From Lachnospiraceae bacterium (GTDB lineage Bacteria > Bacillota > Clostridia > Lachnospirales > Lachnospiraceae): a stretch of 64,000 bases of DNA. Below the pieces are notes generated by a model. It was not told the DNA's origin. It did no database searches and was given only the letters and a program-made list of their open reading frames with translations. The position numbers and the translations under genes are program-made. Positions within the stretch are counted from its first letter, which is position 1, and the number at the start of each line of letters is the position of its first letter. Shown in pieces: positions 45,201 to 52,918 of the stretch. The stretch is taken from contig JAFRKV010000048.1 in NCBI GenBank assembly GCA_017431515.1, positions 1 through 64,000 on the forward strand. Reading direction: 5' to 3'.

Positions 45201-47900
45201 TATCTGCCGAAGACATTTACGCGCAATGTGCCGAAGAGACAGTATGAAGAAGCCAGCAAGGAGAGCATTCTGTTCCAGAAGAAGGCCGAGAATGAGATCA
45301 TTGACACCTCTGTGAAGAAGACGGCAGACAAGAAGAAGACGACAGACAAGAAGGCGACAGATAAGAAGGAGACAAAGCAGGAAACGAAGAAAAAAGCAGC
45401 CCCGATCGATTCTGGTCTTCACATGAACGAGGATCATGCGGCGGAATTCCGGGAACTGCAGAAAACAAATCCGAATCTGACGCTTGACGGATACAGGTAC
45501 TATCGCAATTTCAAAATCAGTCAGGAGGTATGGGAAGATCCGAAACTGAACACGTTGCTGACCGATCAGGTGAAGGCCGTCGCCAACATAAAGGAAACAG
45601 GATTTACAAAGAAGAAGAATGCCGCCCTTTCCCTGGCGCCGTCCGCACTGCTTCTGGATGTCCGCCGCAAGAACGACGGGACAGTTCCGGCCGAGTATCG
45701 GGAAAACGTGAAATGGAATGAGAAATGGATCAAGAGCTGGGCTATCGGAAAGGAAGAAGACCGGAAGAAGCTGGTGGATGAGATGCTGCCTCAGGTGATC
45801 AGAGAGGTGGAGATCCCGAATCCCGTGGAACTGCGGTCCGGGTGGATCGAGCGGCAGATGGATCAGAATTATGTGACGTTTACCGGTTCCATCAGACGTA
45901 TGCTGGCCATGGATCATTTGATGGAGGAAATGCCGCAAGCATTCAAGAGCCTTACCCCGTATCTGAAGACGAGGCTGGAGGCGGCCAGACAGATGGCTGC
46001 TTATGTGAAGAACTACATGCTTCTGAACTATGGCTTTTCGCCGCTGGAGGGAAGAGACGGCTGTCGGATGAAGGCGCCTTTGAAAGCAAAACAGCAGAGG
46101 ACGCTGGAAACGCAAAGCAACAATTTGATCAAAAGGGCTTATCAGCAGGCATACAATCAGTATACGGAGCAGGAGATCGCGTATCTTACCATGCTTAAAG
46201 AGTCCGGCTATATTGAGACCAAGGCGAAATTGCAGGCAGTGGGAAAGAAACTCCACAAAAAACGTCAGGAGGAATTGAGGAAGACTCCCGAATATCTGCA
46301 GATGCAGGCATATGAGAAGGAGGAATACAAACGCGAAAAAGAAGCCTACGAACGGGAACAGAGCCAAAAGAAAGCGCAGCGGGAGAATGACCTGAAATGG
46401 GCGAATGCGAAACAGGAGGCGCCGAAAGCATCCGAAGCGCAGATTCAGAAGTTCTTCGAGATCGAAAAGATCCTCGATGAGGTGAAGAAGGACAAGGAAA
46501 AACAGGGGAAGGATAAGAAACCGCAGAAAGAGATCGCGCTTCCCACGATGGAACAGATCAAAAACGGATGGGTGGATGATATGTTCCAAAACCATACCAG
46601 AGAGCTGATCGAACTGCTTCAAAACGGCAGCAGCGAAATGGATGAGAAGCAAGCCTTGGCGTATGAGAATCTGGTCAATCTCATTGTGGTAGGTATTTCC
46701 GCGAGACACGGGGTCAAGTTCTCCACGAATGGAGAAAAATGCACCATGGGCAATCCAGATCACTCCAAAGGGATGAAGTCTTTCATCGATAAGGTTCTTT
46801 CGAAGCAGTACAGCGAAGCCTATTGCGAGCTGAAGGGTCTGGATAAGAAAGAGACCTGGGCTGACTTCACGGCGGAGAAAAAGAAAGAAAACAAGGCTGC
46901 CGGGAAGAAGGACGAGAAGAGGGCTGACGAGAAGAAGAAAGAAGACAAGAAGGAGATCAACGAAAACAAGATCATCGAGAAGGAGGACAATAGCGACAGC
47001 GGGGACGAATTCTTCGAGGAGGAAAAGAAGGAGCAGAAAAAGAAGACGAAAGAACAGGTGAAGATCGATCTGTCCAGGCCATTGACAAAGGAAGAAAAGG
47101 AGGAGTTTGACAGGCTGAACCAGGGGATGAAGCTTTCCAATGAAAGGTTTGTGGTCTTCCAGGCGATCAAGGACAGTGATGCGTTTATGAAGTATAAGTG
47201 CATGACAACTACCACAAATTACATGGTCAAGCATACGGATATCTGTTCGAAACGGGATAACCTCGGCTTGCTGGGCGCTCTTTCGCCTCTGATCCAATCC
47301 ATACCGAAAGAGGAAACCCGCGTGACATCAGCAGTGCAGCACAATGAAAAATGGACAAAAGACTTCTGCGGCGCGAAAAGAAATAATGCGAAGTGTATGG
47401 AAAGCATGAACCAGATGATCACCAAGCATTTTCCGAAGGTGTTTGATGGATTTGTGCTTCCCACTCCGGACGAACTGCGGGCAGGGTGGCTGCCGCAGAA
47501 TATCAAGAATAATTCCTTCCGGTTGTTTGAGGTGCTCCGCAAAGCGGCAGGCGTACCGAAACTTGTGGAGGAGAGCGACACGGCAAGAGAGATCTACGAG
47601 AAAACGCCCGGATTCAAGCAGAAAGCGGAAGCTTTTCTGAAACTGAATGAGTATGCCATGAAATATATCGAGGTGAATTACGGGATCAAGAGACAAAACC
47701 ACCGTGAAGTGCCGGAGTTTGGAGAAGTCAGAAAAGGTGCGGCGCTTGCCAATGCCAATGATGATTTAGACCAGTTTATCACCCAGGAGTATTCGAAGGC
47801 GTATGGTGCGCTCACCAATCAACAGATCGAGGATATGAATGGTACCAAGTGGGACTTTTCGAACTGCCGGGATACGGAGCTGAAACTGGATGATGAGTGA
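42264..47900 (+). CDS. 1878-residue multidomain protein with embedded papain-like cysteine protease
   Basis: I do not recognise this protein as a whole. There is no signal peptide or transmembrane helix, so it should start in the cytosol. Residues ~300-455 are a first, diverged copy of a repeat domain. An acidic spacer follows, then two tandem ~50-residue helical repeats (~573-690; LRKYL...YKYYD and LRNRI...YDYYD). Residues ~700-900 look like a papain/C39/C70-type cysteine protease: Q709, C716 in DCWSCAGAGILNHY, H868 in GKHYITITG and D884 in EVCDSN. Three more repeat copies lie at ~1083-1315, ~1425-1530 (second half only) and ~1622-1870, each with a Gly-Trp (W1194, W1436, W1742). Lys/Glu-rich linkers separate them. 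GGAGGG precedes ATG 42264. It is a single-gene unit, flanked by the cloverleaf repeat and a two-way terminator, with lower GC than its neighbours. An effector, toxin or self-processing scaffold are all possible. Confidence 0.8.
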   Translation: MAQFENFLEQKMKQKEPFEAYQKQAEKNLDYDDNYRYQLPYTADDMAEMFEDRIKGSTYEERVQYYFTDHNYMLAKAKRYLNLSENKQVTDEYARRYDNRSGKDRRTHAKDAAYYFGKAWQEEKKQEENRVKGALPRTCIELYNQREKIMNLRMEGMLCAAKAKSRGYVHGEYLQLRAKLSCYTILRDQALHLLGLTSLKDEDVIRQLRSKCEALDNKINSLKRSIASKLPTTKEQWQKAINLNDKARVFRNQASKQKTPISEESSKIAVCLNHCIKNMGTYRYPCTVPLSDDRGAPVTVNEMRKLRWNRDYEQAVKDKDQEKINRMNLEALKRFEEFKVPALADLQRKGSVPCFMENPGAFMEMVYFAAPYYEEKIAKNGWYQDYAKENPKFAAKVKLLAAINRNFRTELLARHHLIEGKTGYKAGISKNQEKFTDALLRGKLAAPYQAYTEAKTSENQNADSMIKQLSIDTERLDGSDDGEKLSVVEENLEEDNNIITTTSTTQKEPEPVNIEKEDLGEIRLDSGSEDGDENALKTDEIRNADQAALPSITYFNVNSKQDLTFVKTEPKNVNDAIRLRKYLQSKVVAGDLEKNPDVKALYKYYDLCVKQYLKTQKPAIDKKYLVKRPEEKLNLSTATYLRNRITENGLREEELPKEAKEIYDYYDQVIHKIREKEEQTEKVTAHQQRPAVSHKAFLNTNLNETYENQVKNSLDCWSCAGAGILNHYTRKINGVQPMTQAQYRAFTPQYRSPEDLGLDPKDEVDQEYYQKVKNDIDEFTIHNQDEDRVSNAVMGNPYMMSDLYLQELAKHPELKNTAVRKMEFHCMSAKAQMSQDPSVLHNLMQKFKDVVNGAIQKDSAVSLLLGKHYITITGIDGDQLEVCDSNKTGIIDNKTYKVSSLFNPDNFLFNLELVWFEQIDDPTELAANYKKLHYDQNNNSFSAEKQNLSENIALVNGVEAWKDLDEKDEDIKNFYAEGIYLPKTFTRNVPKRQYEEASKESILFQKKAENEIIDTSVKKTADKKKTTDKKATDKKETKQETKKKAAPIDSGLHMNEDHAAEFRELQKTNPNLTLDGYRYYRNFKISQEVWEDPKLNTLLTDQVKAVANIKETGFTKKKNAALSLAPSALLLDVRRKNDGTVPAEYRENVKWNEKWIKSWAIGKEEDRKKLVDEMLPQVIREVEIPNPVELRSGWIERQMDQNYVTFTGSIRRMLAMDHLMEEMPQAFKSLTPYLKTRLEAARQMAAYVKNYMLLNYGFSPLEGRDGCRMKAPLKAKQQRTLETQSNNLIKRAYQQAYNQYTEQEIAYLTMLKESGYIETKAKLQAVGKKLHKKRQEELRKTPEYLQMQAYEKEEYKREKEAYEREQSQKKAQRENDLKWANAKQEAPKASEAQIQKFFEIEKILDEVKKDKEKQGKDKKPQKEIALPTMEQIKNGWVDDMFQNHTRELIELLQNGSSEMDEKQALAYENLVNLIVVGISARHGVKFSTNGEKCTMGNPDHSKGMKSFIDKVLSKQYSEAYCELKGLDKKETWADFTAEKKKENKAAGKKDEKRADEKKKEDKKEINENKIIEKEDNSDSGDEFFEEEKKEQKKKTKEQVKIDLSRPLTKEEKEEFDRLNQGMKLSNERFVVFQAIKDSDAFMKYKCMTTTTNYMVKHTDICSKRDNLGLLGALSPLIQSIPKEETRVTSAVQHNEKWTKDFCGAKRNNAKCMESMNQMITKHFPKVFDGFVLPTPDELRAGWLPQNIKNNSFRLFEVLRKAAGVPKLVEESDTAREIYEKTPGFKQKAEAFLKLNEYAMKYIEVNYGIKRQNHREVPEFGEVRKGAALANANDDLDQFITQEYSKAYGALTNQQIEDMNGTKWDFSNCRDTELKLDDE
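45310..45400 (+). repeat. Lys/Thr/Asp coding repeat in the giant gene
   Basis: Short imperfect units coding for TADKKKT-, TDKKAT- and DKKETK-like sequence form a basic linker between the protease part and the second repeat domain. A longer Glu/Lys-rich linker lies at about 46865-47100. Confidence 0.6.
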
Positions 47901-47909
47901 TCCATTTGT

Positions 47910-47946
47910 GCAAAGGAAAGATTGATTTAATCAGTCTTTCCTTTGC
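47910..47946. terminator. Two-way terminator between the giant gene and malQ
   Basis: A perfect 12-bp inverted repeat GCAAAGGAAAGA / TCTTTCCTTTGC (47910-47921, 47935-47946) with an AT-rich loop serves the two convergent genes. The malQ stop codon lies inside the loop. Confidence 0.82.
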
Positions 47947-49474
47947 TTTCTTCCTGGTCGCGTCCCTCCGGTTCAGCCGGGATACGGCTGTAGATCTCCG
48001 CAAGTTCACGGATGCTCCTTGAGAGATCCTTTGAAAGGAAGTTCGGCTGCAGCCGCCACTGCCAGTTGCCATCGGCAGTGCCGGGACTGTTGATCCGGGC
48101 TTCTTTTCCTTTGCACAGATAATCCTGCAGCGGGATGATGCAGAGATTTGCGACGGAACGGTAAGCCTCACGGATGAAATCCCAGACGAATTTTCCGTAG
48201 TCGGTGTCGATGGAGTTGATGTAACGTCGCGCAAAATTCCGCTCGTGATCCTGGATCTCCTCCACCCAGGCGCGCGTCGGCGTATTGTCATGCGTACCGG
48301 TATAGACGACACAGTTTTGGATGTGCCGATGATTGACGTAGTAACTGTCCCAGCTGGTAAAACCATATTGCAGCACTTTCATGCCGGGGAAGCCGGAGTC
48401 GGCGAGAAGCTTTTCGTTTTCCGGCGTATTGGTGCCCAGATCTTCCGCAATGATGTGCAGATTTTCAATCTGATCTTCCAGGACCCGAAACAGATCCATG
48501 CCGGGTCCTTTTTGCTGCTTGCCGTTCTCGGCCGTCTTGTCCTGATAGGGGATCGCATAGTACTCTGCAAATCCGTGGAAATGGTCGATGCGGATGACGT
48601 CATAAAACGTGTAGTTGCGCTTCATTCGTTTCACCCACCAGTCGTAACCGTTGCGTTTTAACCCTTCCCAGTCGTAGATCGGATTGCCCCAAAGCTGCCC
48701 TGTGGGAGAAAATGCATCCGGCGGGCATCCGGCGACGGCTTTCGGCGTCAGATCCTTTTCCATCAAAAATACCTCCGGATGCGCCCAGGCGTCCGCAGAA
48801 TCGAGTGCCACATAAAACGGCAGGTCGCCGATGATCTTAACGTTCTTTTGATTGGCGTAAGCGCGCAGCTTTTTCCACTGACGGTCAAAGTAGAACTGCA
48901 AAAAGCAGGTAAAATCAAACGTGTCTTTTCCGGCCTGCTTTGCGTTTTCGAGCGCAGATGCGCTGCGGGTGCGGAGCGGTTCGTCCCAGTCCAGCCAGGA
49001 GGCGCCGTTCTGCTGTTCCTTGATCGTGGTAAAGAGCGCGTAGTCGGTAAGCCATCCGGCTTCTTCCTTCAGGTACTCCTCGTATTCTTTTTGCAGGGCA
49101 GCATCACCTGCCGCTTTTTCCTGAAACCGCGCAAAGGCCTTTTTCAGAAGCGGGAAACGGTTTTCATACAGTGCGCCGTAGTCGACTTTCTCCTGATCGC
49201 TGCCGAAGAAGCAGGCGTCAGCTTCCTCCCTTGTCAGAAGGCCGTCCTCGATCAGCACATCCGGGGAGATAAAGTAAGGATTGCCCGCAAAGGCCGAAAA
49301 CGGCTGGTAAGGGGAATTGCCGAAGCCCGTGGGTCCAATTGGAAGGATCTGCCAGAAGCCCTGTCCGGATTCATACAGAAAATCCACAAAGTCATAAGCC
49401 TCTTTCGAGAAACAGCCGATGCCGTATCTGCTGGGCAGGGAAAAGATCGGGAATAAAATACCGCTTTCGCGCAT
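47927..49474 (-). CDS. malQ: 4-alpha-glucanotransferase (amylomaltase)
   Basis: This 515-residue GH77 enzyme moves glucan segments between maltodextrins. It has RESGILFPIFSLPSRYGIGCF at the N-terminus, then QILPIGPTGFGNSPYQPFSAFAGNP. The catalytic motifs are RIDHFHGFAEYYAIP (nucleophile Asp), IIAEDLGTNTPENE (acid/base Glu) and TGTHDNTPTRAW. AAGGAG precedes the start on the minus strand. With glgP it would release glucose and glucose-1-phosphate from glycogen. Confidence 0.95.
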   Translation of the reverse strand: MRESGILFPIFSLPSRYGIGCFSKEAYDFVDFLYESGQGFWQILPIGPTGFGNSPYQPFSAFAGNPYFISPDVLIEDGLLTREEADACFFGSDQEKVDYGALYENRFPLLKKAFARFQEKAAGDAALQKEYEEYLKEEAGWLTDYALFTTIKEQQNGASWLDWDEPLRTRSASALENAKQAGKDTFDFTCFLQFYFDRQWKKLRAYANQKNVKIIGDLPFYVALDSADAWAHPEVFLMEKDLTPKAVAGCPPDAFSPTGQLWGNPIYDWEGLKRNGYDWWVKRMKRNYTFYDVIRIDHFHGFAEYYAIPYQDKTAENGKQQKGPGMDLFRVLEDQIENLHIIAEDLGTNTPENEKLLADSGFPGMKVLQYGFTSWDSYYVNHRHIQNCVVYTGTHDNTPTRAWVEEIQDHERNFARRYINSIDTDYGKFVWDFIREAYRSVANLCIIPLQDYLCKGKEARINSPGTADGNWQWRLQPNFLSKDLSRSIRELAEIYSRIPAEPEGRDQEESKGKTD

Positions 49475-49530
49475 GGGAACACACTCCTTTTCAACTCATT
49501 CTTTCTTTGGGAAAACTTTTTCCATAAACA

Positions 49531-49558
49531 ATGATACCCGTTTTGAAAAATAAAGCAA
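49531..49558 (-). promoter_or_regulatory. malQ promoter, back to back with pyrD
   Basis: On the minus strand, TTGCTT (49558-49553) and TATCAT (49536-49531) are 16 bp apart, about 57 bases before the malQ ATG. Its -35 lies only ~15 bases from the pyrD extended -10. Confidence 0.45.
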
Positions 49559-49573
49559 ACGAAGCGGGAAATA

Positions 49574-49582
49574 TGGTATAGT
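49574..49582 (+). promoter_or_regulatory. Extended -10 promoter abutting pyrD
   Basis: TGG-TATAGT (TATAGT at 49577-49582) ends six bases before ATG 49589. There is no ribosome-binding site and no good -35, so a leaderless transcript is likely. Confidence 0.55.
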
Positions 49583-49588
49583 AAACAC

Positions 49589-50497
49589 ATGGTGAATACA
49601 GAAGTGACTTTTTGCGGTGTGACCATGAAAAATCCGGTCACCACCGCGTCCGGCACCTTCGGGTCCGGTATGGAATACAGTGAATTGACAGATCTCAATG
49701 CGCTTGGGGCCGTGACCACCAAGGGGGTCGCGAATGTCCCCTGGCAGGGAAATGACACGCCCCGTGTGGCGGAGACTCCAAGCGGCATGCTGAATGCTAT
49801 CGGTCTGCAGAATCCGGGCATCGACGTCTTCCTGGAGCGTGATCTGCCTTTTCTCCGGCAGTATGAGACCAAAATCATCGTAAACGTCTGCGGGCATACG
49901 GAGGAAGAGTATCTGGCGGTGGTGGAACGCCTTGCCGAGGCGCCGGCGGATCTTTTGGAGATCAATATTTCCTGCCCCAACGTAAAGGCAGGGGGGATCT
50001 CTTTCGGCACGGATCCAAAGGGAGTCGAGGCCATCACCTCTTCCATCAAAAAGAAAGCGAAGCAGCCCGTGATCATGAAGCTGTCTCCCAACGTGACAAG
50101 CATCGCGGAGATCGCCAGAGCCGCAGAGAGTGGCGGGGCGGACGGGATCTCCCTCATCAACACGATCACGGGGATGAAGATCGATGTGGAGCGGCGGCGC
50201 TTTGCACTTTCTAATCGGACGGGCGGCCTTTCCGGACCGGCGATCCATCCCGTGGCGGTGCGCATGGTCTATGAAGCGGCACAGGCGGTCCGCGTGCCGA
50301 TCCTTGGCATGGGCGGGGTACGTACCGCGGAGGATGCGCTGGAGCTGATCCTGGCCGGAGCGACCATGGTGGCAGTGGGTACGACGAATTTTGCCAATCC
50401 CCACGCGACGCTGGATGTGATCGACGGGATCCGCGCATACATGGAGCGAAATCAGGTACAGAACCTGACAGAATTGATCGGAGCGGTATCAGCATGA
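49589..50497 (+). CDS. pyrD: Dihydroorotate dehydrogenase, class 1B catalytic subunit
   Basis: This 302-residue FMN enzyme oxidises dihydroorotate to orotate and passes electrons to NAD through PyrK. The N-terminus TFCGVTMKNPVTTASGTFGSG, the catalytic Cys in EINISCPNVKAGG, and the FMN loops (GMGGVRTAEDALELILAGATMVAVGT) identify class 1B. It overlaps pyrK by four bases. The start seems to be leaderless. Confidence 0.96.
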   Translation: MVNTEVTFCGVTMKNPVTTASGTFGSGMEYSELTDLNALGAVTTKGVANVPWQGNDTPRVAETPSGMLNAIGLQNPGIDVFLERDLPFLRQYETKIIVNVCGHTEEEYLAVVERLAEAPADLLEINISCPNVKAGGISFGTDPKGVEAITSSIKKKAKQPVIMKLSPNVTSIAEIARAAESGGADGISLINTITGMKIDVERRRFALSNRTGGLSGPAIHPVAVRMVYEAAQAVRVPILGMGGVRTAEDALELILAGATMVAVGTTNFANPHATLDVIDGIRAYMERNQVQNLTELIGAVSA

Positions 50498-51270
50498 CAG
50501 AAACAAACGGAAGCATCACTGCAAATAAAGAGATTGCCGAAGGGATCTTTGATATGAAGGTCAAGGCGCCGGAGGCTGCCTCCTGCGCAAAACCGGGACA
50601 GTTTGTGTCGTTGTATTCGACGGACCAATCCCGCCTGTTGCCGCGTCCCATCAGCATCTGCAATGCAAATGATCAGACCCTCCGCCTGGTGTACCGCGTG
50701 GCAGGCGCCGGGACCAAGGAGTTCTCCGAAAAGAGGGCAGGAGAGACGATCCGTCTCGTGGGACCTTTGGGAAACGGGTTTCCTGAGGCGGCAGGCTTTG
50801 CCGGGAAGAGGGTTTTTCTCTTTGGCGGCGGCATCGGGATCCCTCCCATGCTGTATGCCGCGGGAGTGTATGCCGCAGCGGGCGCCGGGGTGACGGCGGT
50901 GCTTGGATATCGGGATCAGAATACATTCCTTGCAAATGAGTTTTCCCCCTTCGGGGAGGTGCTGCTCGCCACCGAGGACGGCAGCGTCGGGACAAAGGGA
51001 AATGTGCTGGATGCCTACCGGGAAGCGAAAGGGGAAGCGGATGTGATGATGGCCTGCGGGCCGCTGCCGATGCTGCGGGCTTTGCAGCAGTTTTCCCGGG
51101 AGAATGGGATTCCCTGTTTTCTTTCTCTGGAAGAAAAGATGGCCTGCGCCGTAGGGGCGTGCCTCGGGTGTGTGGTCAAAACCGTGAAAGAGGACGCCCA
51201 TTCCCATGTGAAAAACGCCCGGGTCTGCAAGGACGGCCCTGTCTTTTTGGCGGAGGAGATTGTGTTCTGA
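50494..51270 (+). CDS. pyrK: Dihydroorotate dehydrogenase electron-transfer subunit
   Basis: This 258-residue FAD and [2Fe-2S] protein couples PyrD to NAD. It has an FAD-binding barrel (RLLPRPISICNAND), an NAD-binding half (FLFGGGIGIPPMLY, MMACGPLPMLRAL) and the cluster motif CAVGACLGC plus a fourth Cys 18 residues on. The start overlaps the pyrD stop. Confidence 0.95.
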   Translation: MTETNGSITANKEIAEGIFDMKVKAPEAASCAKPGQFVSLYSTDQSRLLPRPISICNANDQTLRLVYRVAGAGTKEFSEKRAGETIRLVGPLGNGFPEAAGFAGKRVFLFGGGIGIPPMLYAAGVYAAAGAGVTAVLGYRDQNTFLANEFSPFGEVLLATEDGSVGTKGNVLDAYREAKGEADVMMACGPLPMLRALQQFSRENGIPCFLSLEEKMACAVGACLGCVVKTVKEDAHSHVKNARVCKDGPVFLAEEIVF

Positions 51271-51276
51271 GGATGA

Positions 51277-51305
51277 TTGTGTATTCGGGACAAAAATGCT
51301 ATACT
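51277..51305 (+). promoter_or_regulatory. pyrE promoter
   Basis: TTGTGT (51277-51282) and TATACT (51300-51305) are 17 bp apart. The ~65-nt leader contains a small hairpin (CGCAGG-AACTG-CCTGCG) and ends in CAGGAGA before ATG 51378. pyrE can thus be expressed apart from pyrDK. Confidence 0.6.
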
Positions 51306-51377
51306 GAACGGGTGTTGTGAAAAAGCAGGAAAAGGCGCAGGAACTGCCTGCGTTTCCGATAAAACAGGAGACTTGAG

Positions 51378-52058
51378 ATGGAGCAATACAAACAGGAATT
51401 TATCGAATTTATGGTGCAGTCCGATGTGCTGAAATTCGGCGAGTTTACCTTGAAGAGCGGACGGAAGTCCCCGTTTTTTATGAATGCGGGCGCTTATGTG
51501 ACAGGTTCCCAGCTGGGGAGGCTGGGCGAGTATTATGCCACGGCGATCCATGAAAACTTCGGGGATGGCTTTGACGTGCTGTTCGGACCGGCGTACAAGG
51601 GGATTCCTCTGGCGGTGGCGACGGTGATTGCTTATGCGAAGCTGTACGGGAAAGAGATCCGCTACGCGAGCAACCGGAAAGAGGAGAAGGATCACGGGGA
51701 TGCCGGGATCCTGCTGGGCAGCAAACTGAAGGACGGAGACCGGGTGATGATCATCGAAGACGTGACCACCTCCGGCAAGTCGATCGAAGAAACATTTCCG
51801 ATCCTGAAAGCGCAGGGCGATGTAAAGGTCTGCGGACTGATGGTGTCTTTAAACCGTCAGGAAGTGGGCCTGGGTGGCAAATACTCCGCGCTGCAGGAGA
51901 TTGAAGAGACCTATGGCTTCCCGGCCAGGGCCATCGTGACCATGGACGAGGTCAGGACGCATCTGACCAATCGTGAATGCTGCGGACGGATCGTGATCGA
52001 TGATGCGATCAGCGCTGCGATGGATGAATATTACCGGCAATATGGAATACAACAGTGA
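51378..52058 (+). CDS. pyrE: Orotate phosphoribosyltransferase
   Basis: This 226-residue enzyme joins orotate and PRPP to give OMP. The PRPP-binding motif VMIIEDVTTSGKSIEETFPIL is intact, and LKSGRKSPFFMNAG is the typical N-terminal substrate segment. It follows pyrK but has its own promoter. With pyrC, pyrF, pyrD and pyrK, five of the six or more UMP synthesis functions are in this window; the pyrAB and pyrB genes are elsewhere. Confidence 0.96.
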   Translation: MEQYKQEFIEFMVQSDVLKFGEFTLKSGRKSPFFMNAGAYVTGSQLGRLGEYYATAIHENFGDGFDVLFGPAYKGIPLAVATVIAYAKLYGKEIRYASNRKEEKDHGDAGILLGSKLKDGDRVMIIEDVTTSGKSIEETFPILKAQGDVKVCGLMVSLNRQEVGLGGKYSALQEIEETYGFPARAIVTMDEVRTHLTNRECCGRIVIDDAISAAMDEYYRQYGIQQ

Positions 52059-52546
52059 AAAAAGTATCTAAGAAAAAGATTGCAGCGCGGATCGTTTTTC
52101 TTGTGTATCTCGCGGTGCTCTTTTACCTTTTGTTTTTTTCGGTGTTCGCGGGACGCACTGAGATCTACGACGAATACCATTACAACTTGATCCCGTTTGA
52201 GGAGATCCGGCGGTACCTTGGGTTGTCGAAGTCCGGCGGTACTTTTGTACGGCTTATTAACATTGAAGGAAATGTGCTGGCGTTTCTGCCCTTCGGATTT
52301 TTCCTTCCGTTTTTGTGGAAAAGATTTCGGCGGATCTATAGGACGGTGCTCTCCACCGCCTGCTTCAGTATCATCGTGGAGGTGCTGCAGCTCATCACCC
52401 GGGTGGGGAGCTGCGATGTGGATGACGTGCTTTTGAATACGCTGGGCGGTGTCATCGGCTATCTCCTGTTTATGGTGGTGCGGTATTTCACGGAACGGCG
52501 CGCGAAAAAGAACGCTGTCCAGGAGACGGACGGCACCGGACAGTAG
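52055..52546 (+). CDS. VanZ-family membrane protein
   Basis: This 163-residue protein has four hydrophobic helices and the family motifs YHYNLIPFEEIRRYL, INIEGNVLAFLPFGFFLP and TRVGSCDVDDVLLNTLGG. VanZ proteins in resistance clusters confer low-level teicoplanin tolerance, but most homologues, like this one, stand alone with unknown function. The GTG start overlaps the pyrE stop by four bases. A terminator stem overlaps its last codons. Confidence 0.88.
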   Translation: MKKVSKKKIAARIVFLVYLAVLFYLLFFSVFAGRTEIYDEYHYNLIPFEEIRRYLGLSKSGGTFVRLINIEGNVLAFLPFGFFLPFLWKRFRRIYRTVLSTACFSIIVEVLQLITRVGSCDVDDVLLNTLGGVIGYLLFMVVRYFTERRAKKNAVQETDGTGQ

Positions 52547-52554
52547 CGTTTTTT
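52511..52554 (+). terminator. Terminator overlapping the end of the VanZ-family gene
   Basis: AACGCTGTCC (52511-52520) pairs with GGACAGTAGCGTT (52538-52550, three bases bulged) and is followed by TTTT. The left arm lies inside coding sequence and the TAG stop is in the right arm. Confidence 0.7.
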
Positions 52555-52564
52555 CGGAGGATGC

Positions 52565-52882
52565 ATGGCAAAGAGAAGGATTCAGTTTACGGAAAAGACC
52601 CAATCCAAGCGGGCGATGATCGCGCTGCTGTTGTCCGGCGGCAGTCTCGCCGGGTTGATCCTTTGTGTGGGCATTTCCGCGAAGAATGAAGGCACCAGCA
52701 GCGCTTACATCGGGTCGGCGGGCATTTTTCTGTTTCTGCTTTCCCTGGCGGGGCTGGTGGTTTCCATCGTATCTCTCCGGGAAGAAAACAGTTTCCCGGT
52801 GCTGCCGCGGGTCAGCTGTTTCCTGTCGGTGCTGGTATGCGCGGCATGGGTCGGCTTGTACGGCTGGGGATTATCCCATTAA
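52565..52882 (+). CDS. Small membrane protein, possibly DUF6142
   Basis: This 105-residue protein has a basic N-terminus (AKRRIQFTEKTQSKR) and three hydrophobic helices (~18-38, 48-68, 80-100). I believe it belongs to the Lachnospiraceae family DUF6142, but only from memory. CGGAGGATGC precedes the start closely. It lies just after a terminator and 36 bases before a peptidase gene. No functional motif is visible. Confidence 0.6.
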   Translation: MAKRRIQFTEKTQSKRAMIALLLSGGSLAGLILCVGISAKNEGTSSAYIGSAGIFLFLLSLAGLVVSIVSLREENSFPVLPRVSCFLSVLVCAAWVGLYGWGLSH

Positions 52883-52918
52883 GGGAACGGGGAAGGAAGC
52901 TTTCCCCTGAGGAAAAAG

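Noticed and set aside
44763..47297. Long minus-strand open frame (844 codons) inside the giant gene
   Set aside because: It is antisense to a coding frame with a good ribosome-binding site. Its product is Leu/Phe/His-rich shadow sequence without domains, and it arises because the sense strand avoids TTA, CTA and TCA codons in that phase.
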